Positions 19,519-27,528 of a stretch of 64,000 nucleotides of DNA are shown here, piece by piece. The notes beneath the pieces are model-generated. The model was given only the letters and a program-made list of their open reading frames with translations. It made no database searches and was not told the origin of the DNA. Numbering within the stretch: the stretch's first letter is position 1; the number at the start of each line of letters is the position of its first letter. Source of the DNA: Phycisphaerae bacterium (GTDB lineage: Bacteria > Planctomycetota > Phycisphaerae > UBA1845 > Fen-1342); the NCBI GenBank assembly GCA_022072445.1, contig JAJVHV010000009.1:46403-110402 (forward strand), given 5' to 3'. The position numbers and the translations under genes are program-made.

Positions 19519-20484
19519 GTGCTCCGCCACCGACTGATCTTCGGACTCTCGCTCGCGACCCTGGTGGTTGTTATCTACCTGACCGACGCGTATCTCGGCG
19601 GGTTGACCGGCAGGCCGGCACTCGAGATCACCCCGTGGCGCGTGGATGTATCGCCCTGGATTTTTGAGGGCGGGCTCTCGACGCTCTTTGCGGTTCTCGT
19701 CACCGCGCTGACCGTTCACGAGCTGCTCGCCGTCGCCCGGGCGCGTGGCTATCGGCCGTTTGGCGTGTTGGCGCAGGTTTTTTCGATCGGTCTGGCGCTG
19801 GGGCCGTATGCCGGCCATCATTTGAGTCCCATTTTCGGCCGCAATGACGAGGCGTGGGGGATGATGTGGCTGGCCGGGGCGCTGGCGTTGGCGTTTCTCG
19901 TGCAGGCCGTCCGCTGGCGCACCGAGCAGGCGCTGGTGAACCTCTCTTCGACGCTGTTTGTGATCTATTACGCCGGCGGTCTGGTCGGGTTTCTCACCAA
20001 GCTGCGGATGGAGGTCGGCGGGCGAGCCGGGGCGATCGTGCTGCTGTTCTCCATCTTTCTGATCAAGATCACGGACACGGGCGCTTTCTTTGTCGGACGC
20101 TCGTTCGGCCGGCACAAGCTCATCGAGTGGCTTAGTCCGAAGAAAACGTGGGAAGGGCTGGCGGGCGGTCTGGCCGCCGCGGTTCTGGCGTCGCTGGCGA
20201 TCGGGAGTTATCTGAACTTCCAGGGAATCGTGCCGATGAGCGCCGGCCGTCTGACATATCCGTGGGGGCTGATCGTGCTCGGGCTGCTGATGGGTCTCGT
20301 TTCGGTTGCCGGCGATTTGTGCGCTTCGCTGCTGAAACGCGACGCGGCCATCAAGGATTCCAGCAGCCTGATCCCCGGGCTGGGCGGGACCCTCGACGTG
20401 CTCGACTCGATCCTGCTGACGGCGCCGGCGGCGTGGTTCTTCTGGACGCGACTGGCGGGTCTGGGCAGCGTCGGCGGGCCGTAA
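19519..20484 (+). CDS. cdsA: Phosphatidate cytidylyltransferase
   Basis: CdsA makes CDP-diacylglycerol from phosphatidate and CTP at the inner membrane. The 321-residue, multi-pass protein ends with the family signature region SLLKRDAAIKDSSSLIPGLGG followed by LDVLDS. The signature normally has PGHGG; here the His is Leu, a change that should be checked against relatives. KITDTGAFFVGR and LSPKKTWEGLAGG are also typical. The start is a GTG nine bases after uppS. Pairing of uppS and cdsA is common in bacteria. Confidence 0.92.
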   Translation: MLRHRLIFGLSLATLVVVIYLTDAYLGGLTGRPALEITPWRVDVSPWIFEGGLSTLFAVLVTALTVHELLAVARARGYRPFGVLAQVFSIGLALGPYAGHHLSPIFGRNDEAWGMMWLAGALALAFLVQAVRWRTEQALVNLSSTLFVIYYAGGLVGFLTKLRMEVGGRAGAIVLLFSIFLIKITDTGAFFVGRSFGRHKLIEWLSPKKTWEGLAGGLAAAVLASLAIGSYLNFQGIVPMSAGRLTYPWGLIVLGLLMGLVSVAGDLCASLLKRDAAIKDSSSLIPGLGGTLDVLDSILLTAPAAWFFWTRLAGLGSVGGP

Positions 20485-20556
20485 GCCAGCGATTCGATCG
20501 AACGCCATGCGCTGGGCCTGCACGCGGCCGTCGAATTCGGCCGATTCTATTGCAGG

Positions 20557-20952
20557 ATGATCATCGATCAGAAGCAGATTGACGCGCTGGTGGCGGATGC
20601 AACGGCCGGTAACGCCAGCGAACCGCCGGAAGCCCATGCCAAACGTGTCACGTCGCCGACCGCGCGGGGCGCAGTTCATGCGCCGTCGGCGCCCGAGCTC
20701 CAGCACATCCTGCGGCTGCGGGTGCCCGTCATCGTCCGGCTGGCGGACCGCCGGATGGCCGTGTCAGAGATCGTCCGGCTTTCGCCCGGGGCGATGATCG
20801 AGTTTGATCGCGGCGACGACGCGGACCTGGAGCTGATGATCAACAATCGGGTGATCGCGCGTGGCTCGGCGGTGAAGGTCGGGGAAAACTTCGGTCTGAA
20901 GCTGACGAACATCGGGGACGTTCGGCACCGCATTCGATCGATGGGAGGGTAG
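20557..20952 (+). CDS. fliN: FliN-like flagellar motor switch (SpoA domain) protein
   Basis: The 131-residue protein has a disordered N-terminus of about 45 residues and a C-terminal SpoA domain: LRLRVPVIVRLADRRM, VRLSPGAMIEFDRG, LMINNRVIARGSAVKVGENF and LKLTNIG follow the FliN pattern closely. FliN forms the C-ring of the flagellar switch with FliM; the same fold serves type III secretion sorting platforms. No other flagellar structural gene is nearby, so the gene is isolated from its usual cluster. A FliA-like sigma factor is encoded at 36813. The ATG is 72 bases after cdsA. Confidence 0.8.
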   Translation: MIIDQKQIDALVADATAGNASEPPEAHAKRVTSPTARGAVHAPSAPELQHILRLRVPVIVRLADRRMAVSEIVRLSPGAMIEFDRGDDADLELMINNRVIARGSAVKVGENFGLKLTNIGDVRHRIRSMGG

Positions 20953-21081
20953 GGGAGCGGGGAGGGCCTGGCCGGCCGACGCGCGGCACGCAAATTGCTC
21001 GCGAGACAGGTTAGGATTCGCAGCCGGCTCGCACCGTGCGCCGGCCGGCGGAACCCACTCGGGCCGGGAAGGAGACTCCTC

Positions 21082-22206
21082 ATGCCGCGCCTCACCCTCG
21101 TCGCCGCGATCTCGCTCTCGCTTCTGCTCGCCGCCGCTGCGCGGGCCGAAGAGCCCGTCAAGCTCGACGCGGCCAAACTGCCCAAACTGAAGCTGCCGGC
21201 GAAAATCGCCAACGGCGAAAAGCCCATCCGCGTCAAGGTGCTGGTGCTCGAGTTCAACCCGATCATTCCGCCCGAGGCCCACGCTCCGGGCGACAAGACC
21301 GCCAAGCCGATCCGCGTCCGCGAACTCGGCGGCTGGAACGACTGCCTCACGCTCGCCGCCGGCTACATGCAGGATGTCTGCGACGCCAGCGGCGGCATCG
21401 TGCAGTATGAGATCGTCGAGTGGATCGACACGCGCTCGTTCCACAAGAAGGTCGACGGCTTCAACTACACTCCCGAGGAGTACGTCCGCTGCATGCGCAA
21501 GCAGAGCACGTGGCACGAGCCCGACGGCGCCGACTACGCCGCGACCTTCGAGGAGTACAAGATCGTTCCGCGCGTCGAGCGCGGCGAGATCGACGAGGTC
21601 TGGTTCTTCGGCGCTCCCTACTTCGGCTACTGGGAGTCCGCCATGGCCGGGCAGGGGGCCTTCTACATCAACGGCGGCGTGCTCGACCAGGTCAAGTGCA
21701 AGCGGCCGTTCGCCGTCATGGGCTTTAATTACGAACGCGGCGTCGCCGAAATGCTGCACGACCTCTGCCACCGCACCGAGTCGACCATGAGCCGCGTCTA
21801 CGGCGGATGGGAGGCGGACAAGCTGACCTCGAACTGGGCGCGCTTCGCGGCAAACTTCGACCAGTCCAATGGCGTCGCCGCGGTCGGCACCTGCCACTGG
21901 CCGCCCAACGCGCAGAAAGACTACGACTATGCCAACCCGCGCGAAGTGCAGAGCAGCGCGGATGCGTGGCTGAACTACCCGCGGCTCGAGTCGCTCACCC
22001 GGCCTGTCACCTGCGAGACTTGGCGCGAGCCCTACAAGAACCGCGATGGCAAGCCCGAGTATCACCGCAACTACATGTGCTGGTGGTTCACGCACCTGCC
22101 CAAGGCCCCCGGCGTGAACGAAGACGGCCGCGTCAACAACTGGTGGCGGTACATCTTCGACTACTGGAGCTACGACGAGCACGGCAAGCCGCTCCCGCCG
22201 CGCTGA
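21082..22206 (+). CDS. Secreted protein of unknown function
   Basis: The 374-residue protein has a clear signal peptide (MPRLTLVAAISLSLLLAAAARA, cleaved before EEPVK) and an ideal ribosome binding site GGAAGGAG. The mature part is rich in aromatic residues and includes GGWNDC, FFGAPYFGYWESAMAG, a histidine motif HDLCHRTES near residue 230, and the tail CWWFTHLPKAPGVNEDGR that is followed by NNWWRYIFDY. The H-x3-H pair could bind a metal, but I do not recognise a catalytic family. Similar proteins occur in other planctomycetes as far as I recall. It is convergent with the next gene, 25 bases apart. Confidence 0.75.
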   Translation: MPRLTLVAAISLSLLLAAAARAEEPVKLDAAKLPKLKLPAKIANGEKPIRVKVLVLEFNPIIPPEAHAPGDKTAKPIRVRELGGWNDCLTLAAGYMQDVCDASGGIVQYEIVEWIDTRSFHKKVDGFNYTPEEYVRCMRKQSTWHEPDGADYAATFEEYKIVPRVERGEIDEVWFFGAPYFGYWESAMAGQGAFYINGGVLDQVKCKRPFAVMGFNYERGVAEMLHDLCHRTESTMSRVYGGWEADKLTSNWARFAANFDQSNGVAAVGTCHWPPNAQKDYDYANPREVQSSADAWLNYPRLESLTRPVTCETWREPYKNRDGKPEYHRNYMCWWFTHLPKAPGVNEDGRVNNWWRYIFDYWSYDEHGKPLPPR

Positions 22207-22231
22207 GCGCCCGGCGGCTCGGCACGCGTCG

Positions 22232-22999
22232 CTACCAGGACTCGGTCCAGACGAACCAGCCGGCGTGGAACGGAATGTAGTAGTCCTCGCCTCTCAGGTT
22301 CGGCGGAACGCCAGCGCGAACGAACGCGAACCCGGTGCGGTCCAAAATGCCACCGCCGCGAACGGTGAAACGCACGCCGTTGTCGAGTCGCTCGATCCGG
22401 TCGGCGTAGAACAGGCCGACCCAGCCGTATCTGGGGAGCGCCTCAGGCGAATCGCATGCCACGGCGGCGAGCCGCGTCATGGCCGGAAGTGGTACCCAGA
22501 AGCAGACGCGCAGCGGCACATGCAAGACGATGAGGCCGAGCGTCAGCATGCCGACGACCGGCGGGAGAGCCCACGCCACAGCGGCGCGGCGATTGGAGGC
22601 GAGGGACTGACGGTAGCGAATCAGGACGACCGCGGCCAGAAACAGACGCACGCACCAGAACGCCGCGAGCATCAGCCAGGCGCACACCGCCAGGCCGGCG
22701 AGCACAAACACGAACCCGGGCCGACTGGCCGCCAGCACCGAAATCAGGGCTGTCAGCCAGACAAAACGGTGGTTCCAGCGGCCAGGCGCAAGCAGGCAGC
22801 GACGTGCCCACGCCGCAAGCGGTCGGCCCAGGTTCATTGTTGCCGCAACCGTTGGGTCGAATTCCAGCCCGCACTCTGGGCAGCGGAAAGTCGTCAGTCC
22901 GCGGAGTGGATAGTTGCACGCGGTGCAGAGCGCGAAATCCGGCGCAACGCGTGGCGCCGGGATGGGCGAATCGCCGTTCACACCGCTAATATTAGCCAT
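22232..22999 (-). CDS. Zinc-ribbon membrane protein
   Basis: The 255-residue protein begins with a four-cysteine zinc ribbon: CTACNYPLRGL near residue 25 and FRCPECGLEFDP near 40. Two or three hydrophobic segments follow (about 80-125 and 145-180), then a soluble C-terminus. This N-terminal ribbon on a small membrane protein recurs in Planctomycetota; a second copy of the design is at 62857-63657. Function unknown. The longer frame on this strand is the antisense of the aldehyde dehydrogenase gene; I take the ATG at 22999, 33 bases from the divergent start of that gene. Confidence 0.75.
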   Translation of the reverse strand: MANISGVNGDSPIPAPRVAPDFALCTACNYPLRGLTTFRCPECGLEFDPTVAATMNLGRPLAAWARRCLLAPGRWNHRFVWLTALISVLAASRPGFVFVLAGLAVCAWLMLAAFWCVRLFLAAVVLIRYRQSLASNRRAAVAWALPPVVGMLTLGLIVLHVPLRVCFWVPLPAMTRLAAVACDSPEALPRYGWVGLFYADRIERLDNGVRFTVRGGGILDRTGFAFVRAGVPPNLRGEDYYIPFHAGWFVWTESW

Positions 23000-23032
23000 C
23001 GTCGGCGGAATGGCGATTGGGAAGGAACGTGA

Positions 23033-24742
23033 ATGAAAGACTTGTTTGAGAAGCTCGGCCTGTCGGCAAACAGCGACAACCCCGGCGGATTTTGCGGCGA
23101 ATGGCTCGCCGGCGGCAAACCGCTCGACGTGGTCACCCCCATCGACGGTTCCAGGATCGCGACGGTCCGCCAGATCACGACCGACGAGTACGCCCGCATC
23201 GCCGAGCGCGCCCATCAGGCGTTTCTCAAGTGGCGCGTGGAGCCCGCCCCGCGCCGCGGCGAGATCGTCCGCCAGCTCGGCGACGCCCTGCGGCGCGTGA
23301 AGAAGGAGCTTGGCGCGCTGGTCACGCTCGAAATGGGCAAGATCGCCGCCGAGGGCGAGGGCGAAGTGCAGGAGATGATTGACATCTGCGACTTCGCCTG
23401 CGGCCTGTCGCGCCAGCTCTACGGCCTCAGCATGCACAGCGAGCGGCCGCGCCACCGCATGTACGAGCAGTGGCACCCGCTCGGGGTCGTCGGCATCATC
23501 AGCGCCTTCAACTTCCCCGTCGCCGTCTGGAGCTGGAACGCCGCCATCGCCGCCGTCTGCGGCGACGCATGCCTCTGGAAGCCGGCGAGCAAGACGCCAC
23601 TGACCGCGATTGCCTGCACGAAGCTCGCCGAGCGGGTCTGCCGGGAGAACGGCGTCGATCCGGCGATCTTCTCGCTGACGATCGGTCCGGGCTCCAGCGT
23701 CGGCGAGGCCATGTTGCACGACAAGTGCGTGCCGCTCGTTTCGGCGACCGGGAGCTGCGCCGTCGGGGCGCGCGTCGCCGAGATCGTCGGCAAGCGCTTC
23801 GGCCGCACGATCCTGGAGTTGGGCGGCAACAACGCGATCATCGTCACACCATCCGCCAACCTCGACCTGGCGCTGCGGGCAATCCTCTTCGGAGCCGTCG
23901 GCACGGCCGGCCAACGCTGCACCAGTACGCGGCGGATCATCGTCCACGCCGCGGTGAAGGAAGAGCTCGTCGCCCGCCTCCGCCGTGCCTATGAGACCGT
24001 GCGTATCGGCGACCCGCGCAAGCCCGACACGCTGATGGGTCCGCTCGTGACGCTCGACGCCGTGCGCGACATGCAGAACGCCGTGCGGCGTGTCAAGGAA
24101 GAAGGCGGCAAGGTCGTTTACGGCGGCGAGCCGCTCAGCGGCCCGGAGTATCCCGGCGGGCACTATGTGCGGCCCTGCATCGCCGAGGCGCGGAACGAGT
24201 TCAAGATCGTGCAGGAAGAGACGTTCGCGCCGATTCTGTATGTGATTGAGTACGGCGGAGGCACGAAGCCACGGAGCCACGAAGCCGCGAAGGGCACGGA
24301 GGCACGAACGAAGGGGAGTGCGGGCGTCTCGCCCGCGAGTGCGATGGGGCAGCGGAGCGGCGAAGCGCCGAAGGGGAGTGCGGGCGTGTCGCCCGCCGTC
24401 GCGGCGGAGCAGGCATCGCGGGCCGCGCATCTCCAGGACCTCGCCGAGGCTATCGCGCTGCACAACGCCGTTCCGCAGGGTCTTTCGAGTGCGATCTTCA
24501 GCACGAACGTGCTCGAGTCCGAGACGTTCCTCTCGCACGTCGGCTCGGACTGCGGCATCGCCAACGTCAACATCGGCACCAGCGGCGCCGAAATCGGCGG
24601 CGCGTTCGGCGGCGAGAAAGAAACCGGCGGCGGCCGCGAGTCGGGCAGCGACAGTTGGAAGGTCTACATGCGTCGCCAGACGAACACGATCAACTGGAGT
24701 ACGGAACTGCCGCTGGCGCAGGGGATCAAGTTTGCGGAGTGA
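23033..24742 (+). CDS. Aldehyde dehydrogenase, ALDH7 (alpha-aminoadipic semialdehyde dehydrogenase) type, with in-frame insertion
   Basis: The 569-residue protein is an NAD(P)-dependent aldehyde dehydrogenase of the ALDH7 branch, which oxidises aminoadipic semialdehyde in lysine breakdown. Catalytic Glu262 lies in ILELGGNN and nucleophile Cys296 in GTAGQRCTS. The C-terminus GCGIANVN-like DCGIANVNIGTSGAEIGG, GGEKETGGGRESGSDSWK and LPLAQGIKF are typical. Family members are about 500-510 residues; the excess comes from about 57 codons at 24258-24429, between FAPILYVIEYG and LAEAIALHNAVPQG, made of repeat-derived DNA. Both flanks stay in frame. Whether the enzyme still works is unknown. The start follows GGAAGG. 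Confidence 0.9.
   Translation: MKDLFEKLGLSANSDNPGGFCGEWLAGGKPLDVVTPIDGSRIATVRQITTDEYARIAERAHQAFLKWRVEPAPRRGEIVRQLGDALRRVKKELGALVTLEMGKIAAEGEGEVQEMIDICDFACGLSRQLYGLSMHSERPRHRMYEQWHPLGVVGIISAFNFPVAVWSWNAAIAAVCGDACLWKPASKTPLTAIACTKLAERVCRENGVDPAIFSLTIGPGSSVGEAMLHDKCVPLVSATGSCAVGARVAEIVGKRFGRTILELGGNNAIIVTPSANLDLALRAILFGAVGTAGQRCTSTRRIIVHAAVKEELVARLRRAYETVRIGDPRKPDTLMGPLVTLDAVRDMQNAVRRVKEEGGKVVYGGEPLSGPEYPGGHYVRPCIAEARNEFKIVQEETFAPILYVIEYGGGTKPRSHEAAKGTEARTKGSAGVSPASAMGQRSGEAPKGSAGVSPAVAAEQASRAAHLQDLAEAIALHNAVPQGLSSAIFSTNVLESETFLSHVGSDCGIANVNIGTSGAEIGGAFGGEKETGGGRESGSDSWKVYMRRQTNTINWSTELPLAQGIKFAE
24258..24429 (+). repeat. Repeat DNA inserted in frame into the aldehyde dehydrogenase gene
   Basis: The segment has no counterpart in ALDH7 proteins as I know them. 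It starts with imperfect CACGAAGC/CACGGAGG repeats and then has two copies of AAGGGGAGTGCGGGCGT (24311 and 24371, exactly 60 bp apart), each continuing into a GCGGGCG-x3-CGCCCGC palindrome like those near 11104. It is translated as two KGSAGVSPA units. The edges are accurate to a few codons. Confidence 0.7.
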
Positions 24743-24782
24743 CTCGTTGCCGGGTGGATCGGCGTGTGGTAGCCTCGGAACC

Positions 24783-26084
24783 GTGGAGAAGCTCGACGCT
24801 CGCAAGACGTACCTGGACTACCTGGCGCGCTGCGACCAGGCATTCCGGCCGTACGTCCCGATCGACCTGCCCGAGTTTTTCGCCGGTCGCGTGGCCCACG
24901 TCCGCCGCCTCGAGGAGGAAATCAACGCCCCGGGCCGGCACGTGGCGATCTTCGGGGAGCGCGGCGTCGGAAAGACTTCACTGGCTCGACTCGCGTATTT
25001 CTTCGTGAAACGCGATGAGGAACGCACACATTTTGTGCGGTGCTCGAAGGCCAGCACGTTCGACACGGTTTTCGCCGAAGTGCTGGCGAGCGCGGGCGTC
25101 GAAGTCGTGCTCAGCGGCGTCGAGTCGGAGGGTGAGCAGGAAGGTCGCCTCGGCATCGGTTCCATCGGTGCTGCCGTAATACGCAGAAGCACGCGGACCT
25201 ACCGACGGATCGATGCCGGCCCGGAGATTACGCCGAAGCTCCTCATCGACCAGATGGGCAACCGCAACGACCTGATCATCATCGACGAGTACGACCGCGT
25301 TGAAGATACGGCGACGCACACGCGCTTGGCGGAGCTGATCAAGCACTTCTCGGACGCCGGAGCGACCTGCAAGTTTCTCTTGGTCGGAGTGGCCGAAACA
25401 CTTACTGAGCTCATCGGGAAGCACGAATCGCTCAGTCGTTCGCTGGCTCAGATCAAGCTCGATCGGATGTCAGACGAAGAACTGCTGCAGATTATCGAAA
25501 AGGCGGAGGCGCACCTGCGCGTTAGTTTCAAAGGGGAAATCGCGCGAAGGCTGATTCGGCTGGCGGATGGGTTTCCGTATTTCGTTCATCTCATCGGCCG
25601 GCACGCAGCCCGAACCGCAGGCGAGGAGTTGCTCAAGAATCCGAAGGCCAACTTGGTGGTGGCAGAACAGGAGTACGCAGCGGGACTCCATCTCGCCATT
25701 GAGAACGCGGAGCACTCGCTGCCGGATCAATATCAACGCGCCATCATCACGACGCGCCGACCGAGCGAGAAGTTTACGCTGATCCTTTGGGCGATGGCGC
25801 TTTCAGACGAGCGCGAAGTTCAGGTGAAGGACGTCGCCCAGAGCATCGGCTTCTTCACCGGGGAGGCACCCAAGCCGGGCGGTTTCAATTGGAACCTGGG
25901 GGAACTCGTGAGCGAGAAACGCGGCAATGTGCTTACCAAGGTCCGGGAGGGTTGGTACAAATTCGCGAACCCGCTCATGCGACCCTATGTCCGTTCGTTA
26001 ATGGAGCGTGAGAACATCCATTATCGCGGCATGCAATGGGAGTTTCCATTCATGAAGTCGCCAAGGGCTGGTGCGACTGATTGA
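24783..26084 (+). CDS. AAA+ / STAND-like ATPase of unknown function
   Basis: The 433-residue protein has a P-loop ATPase of the AAA_16/ORC-like type: Walker A GERGVGKTS at residues 58-66, Walker B LIIIDEYDR near 164-172, and a sensor-1-like LLVGVAE. The C-terminal third is probably a winged-helix or helical lid. There is no signal or membrane segment. Such stand-alone ATPases are common in variable genomic regions, where some belong to defence or mobile modules. The GTG start follows the aldehyde dehydrogenase stop by 40 bases, and a decayed copy of that gene's tail lies just downstream. Third-codon positions are less GC-rich than in neighbours, consistent with transfer. Confidence 0.8.
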   Translation: MEKLDARKTYLDYLARCDQAFRPYVPIDLPEFFAGRVAHVRRLEEEINAPGRHVAIFGERGVGKTSLARLAYFFVKRDEERTHFVRCSKASTFDTVFAEVLASAGVEVVLSGVESEGEQEGRLGIGSIGAAVIRRSTRTYRRIDAGPEITPKLLIDQMGNRNDLIIIDEYDRVEDTATHTRLAELIKHFSDAGATCKFLLVGVAETLTELIGKHESLSRSLAQIKLDRMSDEELLQIIEKAEAHLRVSFKGEIARRLIRLADGFPYFVHLIGRHAARTAGEELLKNPKANLVVAEQEYAAGLHLAIENAEHSLPDQYQRAIITTRRPSEKFTLILWAMALSDEREVQVKDVAQSIGFFTGEAPKPGGFNWNLGELVSEKRGNVLTKVREGWYKFANPLMRPYVRSLMERENIHYRGMQWEFPFMKSPRAGATD

Positions 26085-26118
26085 AGCGAAGCCAATGGCT
26101 CGCCAACGGACTTGCTAC

Positions 26119-26297
26119 CTTCACGAGGCGATCGCGCCGCACAACGCCGTTCCGCAGGGCCTTTCGATTTCCGCCTTGACCGCCAGCGCGCTCGAGTCTG
26201 AGTCGTTCCTCTCGCGCGTCGGCTCCGACTGCGGCATGGCCACGTCAACTCGGCACCAGCGGCGCCGAAATCGGCGGCGAGAACCCGGTGGCGGTCT
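26119..26297 (+). pseudogene. Decayed copy of the aldehyde dehydrogenase 3' end
   Basis: From CTTCACGAGGCGATCGC at 26119 the sequence follows the functional gene's tail at 24438 onward (LAEAIALHNAVPQGLS region) with most bases matching, including identical blocks such as CACAACGCCGTTCCGCAGGG and GGCACCAGCGGCGCCGAAAT. It has substitutions, small indels that shift the frame near 26246, and a deletion of about 12 bases near 26275. Similarity fades by about 26297. The copy begins at the point that lies just after the in-frame insertion in the intact gene. Confidence 0.8.
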
Positions 26298-26731
26298 CCG
26301 CCGGCGCGCACGCTCTCGTGGCGATTCTCATCGCCGCCGGGCTGATGGTGTTATCGCACAGATTCGACCTCCTGTCAGGCCCATCAAGCCTTGGAGGTCG
26401 CTGGTTCGATCATAGGCGAAGTCGCCTCCCGCCGCCTCGTGCGATCATGTCCGCGCGAGTGCCCGAAGACCTCGCCGCCTGGCAGCACGCGCGTGTGCCG
26501 GCCAGTTGCTGACGTGGGCTTCCGTTACCCGACCTTGTTCAGTGCAGCCGTTTCAGCGCAACCGATGCCGTTTTCGAGCGAACCGGTCGGATTTTGCACC
26601 CCCTACCCCCGGCGTGGCGATTAGGGCGATTGCACCGATTGACAAAGCACGGATTTTCCGCCAAGTTTCCCTCGGCCGAAGCACAGACACTCAGACGTAC
26701 CGACTCGCCCTTACTCTGTCGGGACCATTGT
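26298..26731. other. Non-coding gap with small hairpins
   Basis: No gene is supported here. GACCTCC (26366-26372) pairs with GGAGGTC (26393-26399), and AGGCGA (26414-26419) with TCGCCT (26422-26427), making two adjacent small hairpins. A perfect -35 hexamer TTGACA at 26639-26644 lies upstream of the LuxR-type gene but lacks a good -10 at the normal distance. Confidence 0.5.
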
Positions 26732-27382
26732 GTGAAGCGAGGTTTATACGTCGTCCTCGTGGACGACCGCGTTCTTGTGCGTGATTCGCTGGCCGCCTGC
26801 TTGCGCGGAGCGCCAGACGTGCGCCATGTCGAGACCCAATCCTGCGCAGCCCTCGCCGCCAGGCCGGACAGCGTCGCACATGCCGACGTGGTCGCCTTCG
26901 GAATGGACTCGATCGGTACCGTCTGCTTCTCCACCGCCCGCACGATCGGAAATCAGGACCGCAAGGTCCGCATCGTTCTTTACTGCGGAAAGGCCAGCGA
27001 CTGCTGCATCGGGCAAGCGCTTGCCAGCGGAGCGCATGGAATCGTCACGCAAGCGGATTCGCTCGAAAACCTGCTTACCGCGATCAGGCAGGTCTGCAAC
27101 GGCGGCTGGTATTTCTCGCCGGCGGTTCAGCCCCGCATCGAAATATCCGACGGCCACGCGCGCCTCGCGACCCCGTCGCCCTTCGCCGCGCTCTCGCCGC
27201 GCGAGCTCGAGGTGCTGAACTACCTCGCGACCGGTTCGTCGAAGAAAGAGATCGCCCTCAAGCTCTCCCTGAGCGTCGGAACGATCAACAACCATGCGGC
27301 GAATCTGATGCGCAAGCTCGATTGTCACGATCGCGTCGAGCTCACGCGGCTGGCGATTCGCGAGGGGCTGGTTCCGCCCTGA
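26732..27382 (+). CDS. LuxR-family regulator with degenerate receiver domain
   Basis: The 216-residue protein pairs a receiver-like domain (about 1-125) with a C-terminal LuxR helix-turn-helix: LSPRELEVLNYLATGSSKKE, then LSVGTINNHAANLMRKL. The acidic pair D11-D12 is kept, but the phosphoacceptor position (the sixth residue of D-V-V-A-F-G) is Gly57, with an Asp two residues later, and the usual Thr and Lys positions read LYCGK and GIVTQAD. Phosphorylation in the standard way is therefore doubtful. The GTG start is chosen because the receiver begins immediately; the open frame continues upstream. A GAF histidine kinase gene follows 146 bases downstream. Confidence 0.85.
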   Translation: MKRGLYVVLVDDRVLVRDSLAACLRGAPDVRHVETQSCAALAARPDSVAHADVVAFGMDSIGTVCFSTARTIGNQDRKVRIVLYCGKASDCCIGQALASGAHGIVTQADSLENLLTAIRQVCNGGWYFSPAVQPRIEISDGHARLATPSPFAALSPRELEVLNYLATGSSKKEIALKLSLSVGTINNHAANLMRKLDCHDRVELTRLAIREGLVPP

Positions 27383-27528
27383 TCCGCGGGTCCGCCGCCA
27401 CGGGCCTGCGGGTTGTGGGGGACGATCGCGCAGCGCATGCCGTGCGTAACGCCCGTCGCCGACCGCTGCCGCGAGATAGTTCAATTGAATCATGCTGACG
27501 TCGCGCCGAATTGACCGATTCTGTCGCC

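Noticed and set aside
26400..26430. tRNA-like T-arm GGTTCGATC next to possible integration junctions
   Set aside because: No matching T-stem, anticodon arm or acceptor stem can be built around it; it is not a tRNA and not convincing as a remnant.
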